Source: Acidimicrobiia bacterium (lineage in GTDB: Bacteria; Actinomycetota; Acidimicrobiia; Acidimicrobiales; Ilumatobacteraceae). From it: a stretch of 7,256 bases of DNA. Positions 1-5,518 of this stretch are shown here, piece after piece (within the stretch, counting starts at the first letter, position 1; each line of letters opens with the position of its first letter). The DNA lies in assembly GCA_013821025.1 (NCBI GenBank), contig JACDHN010000135.1, positions 1 through 7,256 of the forward strand, read 5' to 3'. Both the position numbers and the translations under genes were made by a program. The notes below the pieces were generated by a model. It made no database searches. It was given only the letters and a program-made list of their open reading frames with translations, and was not told where the DNA came from.

Positions 1-755
1 GCCATGTGCTGGCCAGCACCGTCCCGCCGTGCCAGGCCTACGATCCGGCGTTCGCCTACGAGGTGGCCACCATCGTGCGCCTGGGACTCGAGCGCATGTA
101 CGGGTCCGACAGCCCCGACGGCGATCGCGACGTGTTCTACTACTTGACGCTCTACAACGAGAACTACGTGATGCCGGCCCGGCCCGACATCGAAGGGCTC
201 GACGAGCAGATCATGCAGGGCCTGTACCGATGGGCAGCGGCCCCCGAAGGCCCGACCCACCGGGCGACCATCCTGTTCTCGGGCTCCGCACAAGGTGCTG
301 CCCGCGCCGCCGCGGCCACGCTGGCCGAGCAGTACGACGTGGCCGTCGAGCTGTGGTCTGCCACGAGCTACAAGCGGCTGCGCGAGGACGCCCTCGACGC
401 CGCCAGGTGGAACCGGCTGCACCCCGATGCCGAGCCCCGCACCGCGTATGTGACCGAGGCGCTGGCCGCAACGCAGGGCCCGATCGTGGCCGTCACCGAC
501 TTCATGGCCTCGGTCCCCGAGCAGATCGCCCGCTTCGTGCCGGGCCGCACGTTCAGCCCGCTCGGCACCGACGGAATGGGCCGCTCGGACACGCGTGAGG
601 CGCTGCGCCGTTTCTTCGAGGTCGACGAGGGTCACGTCGTGGTGGCCACGTTGGCGGCGTTGGCCGAAGAGGGTGCGCTCGACCGTTCCGTGGTCGCCGA
701 CGCCATCAAGCGCTTCGAGATCGACGCCGACGCCCCCAGCCCCGCCAACGCCTGA
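1..755 (+). CDS. aceE: Pyruvate dehydrogenase E1 component, homodimeric type (AceE), C-terminal part
   Basis: Thiamine-diphosphate-dependent E1 subunit of the cytoplasmic pyruvate dehydrogenase complex; it decarboxylates pyruvate and passes the acetyl group to the lipoyl domain of E2. Only the last 250 residues or so are present; the frame is already open at the window edge (codon 3-5 is His), so the GTG at 6 is an internal Val, not a start. The fragment matches what I recall of the AceE C-terminal domain along its whole length: YDPAFAYEVATIVRLGLERM, then FYYLTLYNENYVMPARP, ERWNRLHP-like RWNRLHP, LGTDGMGRSDTREALRRFFE and a terminal VVADAIKRFEIDAD. The TGA is at 753-755. AceE proteins are usually around 890-920 residues, so roughly 70 percent lies upstream. 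The cofactor-binding part is outside the window, so its active site cannot be judged. Nothing ties it functionally to the genes downstream. Confidence 0.97.
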   Translation, partial: HVLASTVPPCQAYDPAFAYEVATIVRLGLERMYGSDSPDGDRDVFYYLTLYNENYVMPARPDIEGLDEQIMQGLYRWAAAPEGPTHRATILFSGSAQGAARAAAATLAEQYDVAVELWSATSYKRLREDALDAARWNRLHPDAEPRTAYVTEALAATQGPIVAVTDFMASVPEQIARFVPGRTFSPLGTDGMGRSDTREALRRFFEVDEGHVVVATLAALAEEGALDRSVVADAIKRFEIDADAPSPANA

Positions 756-768
756 TCCGCTTCGTGCC

Positions 769-787
769 CAGCCTCGCGGCCGAGCTG
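769..787 (+). terminator. Weak hairpin after aceE, possible terminator
   Basis: Arms CAGC-c-TCG (769-776) and CGAGCTG (781-787) can pair over 7 bp with one bulged C and a CGGC loop, 14 bp after the aceE stop. No T-run follows, so it is not a classical intrinsic terminator. The right arm runs into the repeat unit that starts near 785, so the hairpin may belong to that element instead. Confidence 0.22.
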
Positions 788-900
788 TGAGCCTACGAGC
801 CGAGATCGACGTCGAGCACGCACAGTTCGCTGCCGGGTCCTGCAACTGTGAGGCTCAACGGTCGAGACCGACGTCGAGAACTCACACATGAGCGCCGGGG
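785..900. repeat. Degenerate tandem pair of about 61-bp units, each bounded by an imperfect inverted repeat
   Basis: Unit 1 (about 785-837) and unit 2 (about 846-899) share, in order, CTGTGAG (785-791 and 846-852), the core GAGAYCGACGTCGAG (802-816 and 864-878, one mismatch), a CACA-containing segment (821-824 and 883-886) and a GCCGGG end (832-837 and 894-899). The offset between units is 61-62 bp. Unit 2 is bounded by TGTGAG at 847-852 and its exact inverse CTCACA at 881-886; unit 1 has a weaker version. The core contains the palindrome GACGTC. The pair fills most of the 182-bp gap between aceE and the HhH-GPD gene. It could be a dispersed intergenic repeat family, a protein-binding site or an RNA fold. 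The sequence does not decide, and I see no other copy in this window. Confidence 0.6.
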
Positions 901-918
901 CGATGGTGGGGATGGTTC

Positions 919-929
919 GGGGATACCGT
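919..929 (+). promoter_or_regulatory. Possible -10 region for the HhH-GPD gene (leaderless-type start)
   Basis: GGGGATACCGT at 919-929 contains a TANNNT hexamer (TACCGT, 924-929) ending 8 bp before the ATG at 938. With no Shine-Dalgarno at the right distance, a transcript starting at or very near the ATG is plausible, as is common in actinobacteria. I see no convincing -35. A similar GGGGTATCGT sits just before the wzm start. Confidence 0.28.
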
Positions 930-937
930 TTCGGGCG

Positions 938-1528
938 ATGACTGGGACGCTGTACATCACCGGGGACGCCGAGGCCGACGGACTGTTGAACGCCGATGGG
1001 ACGGCGCTTCTGATCGGCATGCTGCTCGACCAGCAGGTGCCAATGGAGTGGGCGTTCATAGCGCCACGAACGCTGCGCGATCGCCTCGGGCACCTCGACG
1101 CCTCCAAGATCGCGGCGATGAGCGAGGACGATTTCGTCGCGGTGTGCGTGCAGAAGCCGGCGATCCACCGCTTCCCCGGTTCGATGGGCAAGCGCATCCA
1201 CGCCATGTGCGCGGTGCTCGACCAGCAGTACGAGGGCCGGGCGGAGAACCTGTGGGCCGACGTGGTCGGCGGCACGGAGCTGTCGTCGCGCGTACGTGCT
1301 CTGCCAGGGTTCGGCGAGGAGAAGACGAAGATCTTCGTGGCGCTGCTGGCCAAGACCCAAGGTGTGACGCCAGCGGGATGGCAGCAGGCGGCCGGGATGT
1401 TCGGCGACGACACTCCGCGCTCCGTGGCCGACAGCAGCGACCCAGACACGCTGACCAAGGTGCGCGACTGGAAGCGCGCCCAGAAGGCTGCCAAGCGCGA
1501 CAAGCAGGACCGCCCCATCACCCCCTGA
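938..1528 (+). CDS. HhH-GPD base-excision-repair family protein, actinobacterial type (catalytic residues not evident)
   Basis: A 196-residue protein with the helix-hairpin-helix/GPD fold of base-excision DNA glycosylases. It resembles the uncharacterised actinobacterial HhH-GPD family (TIGR03252, from memory): opening TGDAEADGLL, then LLIGMLLDQQVPMEWAF (residues 24-40), KPAIHRFPGSMGKRIHAMC (73-91) and the hairpin LPGFGEEKTKIFVALLAK (122-139). The C-terminus (about 174-192) is Lys/Arg-rich. Aligned by eye to endonuclease III, the catalytic Lys after LPGVG falls on Glu128 and the catalytic Asp 18 residues later falls near Pro145/Ala146, so neither appears conserved. There is no [4Fe-4S] cysteine cluster. 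The start at ATG 938 is chosen because family similarity begins there; an in-frame GTG at 848 would encode an Arg-rich leader through the intergenic repeat. Probably a nuclear DNA-acting (nucleoid) protein; substrate unknown. It is likely transcribed alone. Confidence 0.9.
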   Translation: MTGTLYITGDAEADGLLNADGTALLIGMLLDQQVPMEWAFIAPRTLRDRLGHLDASKIAAMSEDDFVAVCVQKPAIHRFPGSMGKRIHAMCAVLDQQYEGRAENLWADVVGGTELSSRVRALPGFGEEKTKIFVALLAKTQGVTPAGWQQAAGMFGDDTPRSVADSSDPDTLTKVRDWKRAQKAAKRDKQDRPITP

Positions 1529-1532
1529 CCAC

Positions 1533-1586
1533 CCGTTCTGTCATCAGGAATCGGGGCATTCTCGCAGATTCTCAATGACAGAACGG
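1533..1586. repeat. Long interrupted inverted repeat between the HhH-GPD gene and wzm
   Basis: Perfect 12-bp arms CCGTTCTGTCAT (1533-1544) and ATGACAGAACGG (1575-1586). After a 3x3 mismatch the pairing resumes with GAATC (1548-1552) against GATTC (1567-1571), leaving a 14-nt loop (1553-1566). It begins 4 bp after the HhH-GPD stop and ends 25 bp before the wzm ATG. No T-run follows, so an ordinary intrinsic terminator is not favoured, although it could still stop or pause transcription. Alternatives are an operator, a 5'-leader structure or a copy of a dispersed palindromic element. Confidence 0.7.
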
Positions 1587-1590
1587 CGCC

Positions 1591-1600
1591 GGGGTATCGT
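1591..1600 (+). promoter_or_regulatory. Possible -10 element for the wzm-wzt operon
   Basis: GGGG followed by TATCGT (1595-1600, TANNNT type) lies 11 bp before the wzm ATG, implying a very short or absent 5' leader. No Shine-Dalgarno precedes the ATG, which fits. The nearest -35-like hexamer, ATGACA (1575-1580, inside the right arm of the inverted repeat), leaves only 14 bp, so the promoter call is weak. Confidence 0.27.
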
Positions 1601-1611
1601 CACTGCGTCCC

Positions 1612-2523
1612 ATGTCCGAGTCTGTGTACACCACCGCCCGGGCGAGCGCGTCCGAACTACGGCCGATGGCCCGGCGCCGCTCGGTGGTCGAACACCTGCG
1701 CGAGCTCGGCGGCTACCGCGAGCTGCTTGCAAACCTGACTCGCAAGGAGCTCACGGTGCGGTATCAGCACTCGATGCTGGGGTTCACCTGGTCGATGCTC
1801 CAGCCGGTGTTCCTGCTGATCGTCTACACCGCCGTGTTCGCCATCCTGGGCGCTGGCTTCGAGAAGTTCTCGATCTGGGTGCTGTGCGGACTGCTGCTGT
1901 GGACCTTCGTGGCCACGACGCTGCTCACCGCCACGACGTCCATCACCGAGAACGCCTCGCTGGTCGGCAAGGTCAAGTTCCCGCGGGCAGTGTTGCCGCT
2001 GGCGAGCGTCGCAGGTGCCCTGGTGCACCTGGCGCTTCAGTCGATCGCTTTCGCGGTCGTGCTCGGCGTGACGAGGCACCGGGTCGACTGGGTGTACATG
2101 CCGCTGGTCCCGCTCGCCATCGTCACCGCCACGCTGGTCGTCGCCGGGATCGCAGTCATCATCGCCCCGGTCAACGTCTACGCCCGCGACACCGGTCACC
2201 TGCTCGACCTGCTGGTGCTCGGTTGGTTCTGGGCGACGCCGATCCTGTACCCGTTCTTCCTGGCGTCGACGACGCTCGAGAACAATGGCATCAGCAGGTG
2301 GGCGCAGATGGCCAATCCGTTCACCCCGATCGTGATCTCGATCCAGCGCGCCATCTACGGGTCGAGCACCGAGATCGGCACCGACGTCTCACTCATCCCC
2401 GACGAGAGTGTCTGGTGGTACGCGGCGTGGCTCGGGGCGATCGCTGCGGTGGCACTGGTGGTGTTGGCTGCTGCGTTGCGGCTGTTCGACCGCGCAGAGG
2501 TCAACATGGCCGAGGCGCTCTAG
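1612..2523 (+). CDS. wzm: ABC-2 type polysaccharide export permease (Wzm family)
   Basis: A 303-residue inner-membrane permease that pairs with the ATPase encoded just downstream to flip a lipid-linked polysaccharide out of the cytoplasm. After an Arg-rich cytoplasmic N-terminus comes the family hallmark ahead of the first membrane segment: ELLANLTRKELTVRYQHSML (38-57) followed by GFTWSMLQP. Six hydrophobic segments are visible at about 58-82, 87-108, 127-153, 162-187, 197-218 and 268-292. The motif ANPFTPIV (234-241) before the last segment is also typical of ABC-2 polysaccharide exporters. Length is somewhat above the usual 255-290, because of the N-terminus. ATG 1612 is taken; ATG 1666 (residue 19) is a credible alternative and would remove a poorly conserved leader. 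The TAG stop at 2521-2523 overlaps the AGGA of the next gene, showing a two-gene operon with a 10-nt gap. In mycobacteria the related pair exports the galactan precursor; the substrate here is unknown. Confidence 0.95.
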   Translation: MSESVYTTARASASELRPMARRRSVVEHLRELGGYRELLANLTRKELTVRYQHSMLGFTWSMLQPVFLLIVYTAVFAILGAGFEKFSIWVLCGLLLWTFVATTLLTATTSITENASLVGKVKFPRAVLPLASVAGALVHLALQSIAFAVVLGVTRHRVDWVYMPLVPLAIVTATLVVAGIAVIIAPVNVYARDTGHLLDLLVLGWFWATPILYPFFLASTTLENNGISRWAQMANPFTPIVISIQRAIYGSSTEIGTDVSLIPDESVWWYAAWLGAIAAVALVVLAAALRLFDRAEVNMAEAL

Positions 2524-2525
2524 GA
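2522..2525 (+). promoter_or_regulatory. Shine-Dalgarno site for wzt
   Basis: AGGA with an 8-nt gap to the ATG at 2534. It shares bases with the wzm stop codon TAG, so terminating ribosomes sit on the wzt initiation site. This fixes ATG 2534 as the start and discards an in-frame extension back to 2408 inside wzm. Confidence 0.6.
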
Positions 2526-2533
2526 CTTGGTCC

Positions 2534-3706
2534 ATGGAAGCCGTCGTCGTCGACAACGTCACCAAGACGTTCCGGATCGCCACTGATCCGTCCGATTCGC
2601 TGAAGGAGCGCATCCTGCGCTTCCGTCGCACGAACTACGAGGAGTTCGTGGCGTTGCGGCCGATCGACCTGACGATCGAGATCGGCGAGACCGTCGGCAT
2701 CCTCGGGCACAACGGCTCTGGCAAGTCGACGCTGCTCAAGTGCATGGCCGGCATCCTGACGCCGACCACGGGCGAAGTAAGGGTCCGCGGCCGCCTCGCA
2801 TCGCTGCTGGAGCTCGGCGCCGGGTTCCACCCAGATCTCACGGGGCGCGAGAACGTCTACATCAACGCCTCGTTCTACGGCATGTCACGTCGCGACGTCG
2901 ACAAGGTGTTCGACGAGATCGTCGACTTCGCCGAGTTGGCGCAGTTCATCGACGAACCGGTGAAGCACTACTCGTCGGGCATGTACGTGCGATTGGGCTT
3001 CGCCGTGGCGGTCAACTTGGAGCCCGACGTGCTGCTCGTGGACGAGGTGCTGGCCGTGGGTGACGAAGCGTTCCAGAACAAGTGCATCGGCCGCATCAGG
3101 CAGTTCCAGGACGAGGGTCGAACCATCGTGTTCGTGACCCACGACGTGGAGACGGTGCGCCACGTGTGCCAGCGGGCGATCGTGCTGGACCACGGTCACA
3201 TGGTCATCGACTCCCATCCCAGCAAGTCGATCCGCGTCTTCCGGGAGTACCTGCACGCCCACACTCCGCTGCACGCCGCTGCCGAGCTGTCCGACAGCCC
3301 GGTGCTGTTCACCGACGTTCGGGTGTCCCACGCCAACGCCGGTACTCGACGTCACCTGCTGCCGGGCGAGGGATTCACGATCGAGATCGACGTCGAGACC
3401 ACCCACCCCGTCGATCAGCCCGTCCTCGCTGTCGAGGTGTGCGACTCGGCCGGCGCCCCGATCTTCCGGATCGATACCGACGGTCTCGGTACCCCCCTCG
3501 GCCGGATCGAGGGTCGCCGCACCCTGCGCGTCGACATCAGCAACGTCGAGCTGCTCGACGGCGAGTTCCCCCTGAACTTGTCGCTCTCGGACCGCTCCAC
3601 CGGCCGGATCTTCGACTGGCGGGAGGGCTCGGACAGCTTCGAGGTGGCGAACCCGACCAAGGCCACCGGCCTCGTCGCCTTCGACGTGACGGTCAAGGAG
3701 CAATAG
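2534..3706 (+). CDS. wzt: Polysaccharide export ABC ATPase with C-terminal carbohydrate-binding-like domain (Wzt family)
   Basis: A 390-residue ATPase that powers the Wzm channel. The nucleotide-binding domain (about 1-245) has Walker A GHNGSGKST (58-66, Lys64), the Wzt-typical LLELGAGFHPDLTGREN (91-107), a signature YSSGMYVRLGFAVAV with SSGM at 147-150, Walker B VLLVDEVLAVGD (Asp170, Glu171) and the switch His203 in VFVTHD. All catalytic motifs are intact. Residues about 255-390 form a beta-rich extension with DGEFPLNLSLSD and a final FEVANPTKATGLVAFDV, matching the Wzt C-terminal domain (Pfam Wzt_C, from memory). In E. coli O8/O9a this domain binds the modified non-reducing end of the O-polysaccharide and gates export. 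Many shorter homologues, including TagH/RfbE types of about 250-270 residues, lack it. Start ATG 2534 has AGGA 8 nt upstream. It converges with the GT2 gene, with a 16-bp gap. Confidence 0.96.
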   Translation: MEAVVVDNVTKTFRIATDPSDSLKERILRFRRTNYEEFVALRPIDLTIEIGETVGILGHNGSGKSTLLKCMAGILTPTTGEVRVRGRLASLLELGAGFHPDLTGRENVYINASFYGMSRRDVDKVFDEIVDFAELAQFIDEPVKHYSSGMYVRLGFAVAVNLEPDVLLVDEVLAVGDEAFQNKCIGRIRQFQDEGRTIVFVTHDVETVRHVCQRAIVLDHGHMVIDSHPSKSIRVFREYLHAHTPLHAAAELSDSPVLFTDVRVSHANAGTRRHLLPGEGFTIEIDVETTHPVDQPVLAVEVCDSAGAPIFRIDTDGLGTPLGRIEGRRTLRVDISNVELLDGEFPLNLSLSDRSTGRIFDWREGSDSFEVANPTKATGLVAFDVTVKEQ

Positions 3707-3722
3707 TTCGAGCCCATGCGTC

Positions 3723-5273
3723 TCAGCGCCCGCCGTTGCGCAGCCGGCGGCGGAGGTCCTCGCTGGCGTCGGCCGCCCAGCTGGGCAGCCACACGGCCTG
3801 GCGGGGTGCGAAGTTGGGGTTGCCGTACGGGTCGTGGTGCAGCTCGTCGTGCCAGCGTGCGTACAGCTCATCGATCTCGGCCTGCGACACGGACCGTCCG
3901 CGAGTTTGTGATTCGAAGTGGTACAGCGTGGCGTGCGGTGTCCAGACGATCCGCCGCCCCGTCGCCCGCAGGCGAAGGCAGTACTCGAGGTCGTTGAAGG
4001 CGACAGCGAAGTGCTCCGGGAGGCCGCCGATCTCATCGAACACAGCACGCGGCGTGAGCAGGCAGGCGCCGGTCACGGCCGAGACCTCCCGGTCGACCTG
4101 AAGCAGCCCGAACGGTCCGGGGTCATCGGCGGCAAAGCCGTTGAAGATGTGCAGCGGCTGGACGTTGCACACGATGCCGGCGTGCTGCAGCGTGCCGTCG
4201 GCGTAGAGCAGCCGAGCGCCGACGGCGCCGACGTCGGCGTCATGCGTGAATCCGACCATGGTGGTGAGCCAGTCCGGCTGCTCGATCAACACGTCGTCGT
4301 TGAGCAGCAGCAGGTGCAGCCCCGATGCCTGGGCGGCGCCGAGGTTGATCCGCGACGAGAAGTTGAACGGATCGTCTGCTGCGACCAGCGTGACGTCGAG
4401 CCGTTTCAACGTGGCAACGACATCGGAGGGCGTGCTCGGGTCGACGACGACGATGACCTCGAGGCGCGGGTAGTCGGTGACCTGAAGCAGCGATTGCAGG
4501 CAGCCGTAGATCAACGGCCGCTCGATCCCCCATACCGCTCGAGCCGTGCCCACGGTCGGCACGACGACACTGACGAGCGGCCGATCGTCGACGCGACGCC
4601 GCACGCGCAAGCGGGTGGCGCCCGGCGCCTTTTCAACCGTGCCCGGGATACCTGCTCGCCGTAGGTGATCGGCGACGGCATCGCCATCGGCCTCGACCAG
4701 GCCCGGCGAGCGGCCGCCGTCCTTCGACGCCGCGCCATCTAGATGCCGGGAGTACAGCACCTCGGGAACGTGATGCACGCGACGAGCCCGTTCGGTCACC
4801 CGCAGCGCCAGGTCGTGCCGGCTCGATCCGGAACGAACGAGCTCCGATCCGCCGATGTCGACGAACAACGAGCGGCGCACCACCAGCAGGTTGCCGAGGT
4901 AGTCGTGCGAGCGCAGGCGTTCGGGCGACCAGTCCGGTTTGAGGAACGTGTCGATCACCTCGCCGTGCTCCTCGACGAGCTCCTCGTCCGTGTAGACCAC
5001 GTCGATCAGGTCATCGGCGCTCAGCGCATCGTCGGTTGCTGCCAGCGCCATCGGATCGAGACGGTCGGCACCCTGAACCAGTGCGACGAACTCCCCCGAC
5101 GGCGCCTCGACGAGCGCTCGTCCCGTGCGCCTCGCGGCGATGCCGGCCAAATCGCCGCAAGCGCACAGCTCCCAGTCGTCGAACGACTGGGCCGTCACCG
5201 ACGCTATGCAGGCGTCGAGCCGCCCGACCTGCTCACCGCCGAACGTGATGACGACCGAGAACCGCGGCTTCAC
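3723..5273 (-). CDS. Two-domain GT2 family glycosyltransferase
   Basis: A 516-residue cytoplasmic glycosyltransferase resembling bi-domain GT2 enzymes of O-antigen, S-layer glycan and other surface-polysaccharide loci (often annotated as rhamnosyltransferases). Domain 1 (about 4-180) keeps the fold signatures FSVVITFGG, FLKPDWSPERL (110-120) and LALRVTERARRVHHVPEVLY, but where relatives have an Asp-rich DHDDE-type motif it reads VALVQGADRLDP (63-74), so it is probably metal-free or inactive. Domain 2 (about 231-460) looks complete: RPLVSVVVPT, LLLLNDDVLIEQPDWL with the NDD motif at 325-327, VGAVGARLLYADGTLQHAGI, VTGACLLTPRAVFDEIGGL, FNDLEYCLRLRATGRRIVWT and the YHFES-TRG segment. The tail includes HDPYGNPNF. 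Start ATG 5273 overlaps the stop of the coiled-coil gene as ATGA, so the two are probably translationally coupled. Donor and acceptor sugars cannot be read from the sequence. Confidence 0.95.
   Translation of the reverse strand: MKPRFSVVITFGGEQVGRLDACIASVTAQSFDDWELCACGDLAGIAARRTGRALVEAPSGEFVALVQGADRLDPMALAATDDALSADDLIDVVYTDEELVEEHGEVIDTFLKPDWSPERLRSHDYLGNLLVVRRSLFVDIGGSELVRSGSSRHDLALRVTERARRVHHVPEVLYSRHLDGAASKDGGRSPGLVEADGDAVADHLRRAGIPGTVEKAPGATRLRVRRRVDDRPLVSVVVPTVGTARAVWGIERPLIYGCLQSLLQVTDYPRLEVIVVVDPSTPSDVVATLKRLDVTLVAADDPFNFSSRINLGAAQASGLHLLLLNDDVLIEQPDWLTTMVGFTHDADVGAVGARLLYADGTLQHAGIVCNVQPLHIFNGFAADDPGPFGLLQVDREVSAVTGACLLTPRAVFDEIGGLPEHFAVAFNDLEYCLRLRATGRRIVWTPHATLYHFESQTRGRSVSQAEIDELYARWHDELHHDPYGNPNFAPRQAVWLPSWAADASEDLRRRLRNGGR
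3727..3752. terminator. GC-rich hairpin at the convergent wzt / GT2 gene ends, possible terminator
   Basis: CG-c-CCGCCG (3727-3735) can pair with CGGCGGCG (3745-3752), giving 8 bp with one bulged C and a 9-nt loop, about 20 bp after the wzt stop. It lies inside the last codons of the oppositely oriented glycosyltransferase gene (Arg-rich tail). There is no T-run. The 16-bp gap between the two stop codons leaves no room for a terminator outside coding sequence. Pairing may simply be a by-product of GC-rich Arg codons. Confidence 0.22.
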
Positions 5274-5518
5274 CCGCTGGAGCTCCCACCGGGGAGCATC
5301 GTCCGCAAACGCCGGAGGTACGACGCCGCCATCTGACGGCGCGCCGTGCGGCGGTACATGGCTGTCTCGAGCCGCCTCACCCGGGCGCGAGCCCGGCCGA
5401 GGTCGTGCTCCAGCTCGCGGCAGCGGGCCGACGCGGCGTCGCGTTCTGCCCGCATCCCGGCGATGTCGGTCGGCTCACCGAGCGATGGCGGGTCGCCCGG
5501 CGGCGTCGACGCGGTCAT
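5270..5518 (-). CDS. Small coiled-coil protein upstream of the GT2 glycosyltransferase
   Basis: An 82-residue protein I cannot assign to a named family. It has a Pro-rich, acidic N-terminus (1-18), then a helix in which positions 19, 22, 26, 29, 33, 36, 40, 43, 47, 50 and 54 (I, M, R, A, C, L, L, A, V, L, M) follow an unbroken 3-4 heptad spacing: a roughly 36-residue coiled coil. Residues about 57-75 form a strongly basic amphipathic helix (RRTARRQMAASYLRRLRTML), then a Gly/Ser end. No signal peptide or membrane span. The TGA overlaps the GT2 start as ATGA. ATG 5518 is preferred over an ATG at 5563, which would run through the divergent region; GGAAA lies 8 nt upstream. It may oligomerise and tether the glycosyltransferase to the membrane or to partners; similar coils are often fused to polysaccharide glycosyltransferases. 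That role is inference. Its existence rests on the heptads and overlap. Confidence 0.72.
   Translation of the reverse strand: MTASTPPGDPPSLGEPTDIAGMRAERDAASARCRELEHDLGRARARVRRLETAMYRRTARRQMAASYLRRLRTMLPGGSSSG

Noticed and set aside
848..937. GTG 848 as an earlier in-frame start for the HhH-GPD gene
   Set aside because: The extra 30 residues are Arg/Gly-rich, run through the second intergenic repeat unit and lie before the conserved start of the family at MTGTLYITGD.
632..1575. Long open frames on the minus strand across aceE end, intergenic region and HhH-GPD gene
   Set aside because: They lie antisense to a recognisable gene, have low-complexity Arg/Ser/Ala-rich content without motifs, and fit the open antisense frames expected at high GC.
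2408..2533. N-terminal extension of wzt into wzm
   Set aside because: The 42 extra residues lack family similarity; ATG 2534 has a well-placed AGGA and matches the usual ATPase start.
1575..2603. 342-codon plus-strand frame overlapping wzm
   Set aside because: It is out of frame with a clear six-span permease and its product is Arg/Gly/Ala-rich with no recognisable fold.
3379..3400. ATCGACGTCGAG in wzt as a third copy of the 785-900 repeat core
   Set aside because: It encodes the in-frame IEIDVET of the Wzt C-terminal domain and lacks the TGTGAG/CTCACA ends, so it is coincidental codon use.
2885..4101. Long open frames antisense and out of frame across the wzt 3' end and the GT2 gene
   Set aside because: They bridge two well-supported convergent genes and show no motif, so they are shadows.
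5270..5273. ATGA junction as a frameshift that split one long glycosyltransferase gene
   Set aside because: The downstream protein begins with a normal GT-A first strand (FSVVIT) directly after its Met, and the upstream protein has its own Gly/Ser end, so two coupled genes fit better.
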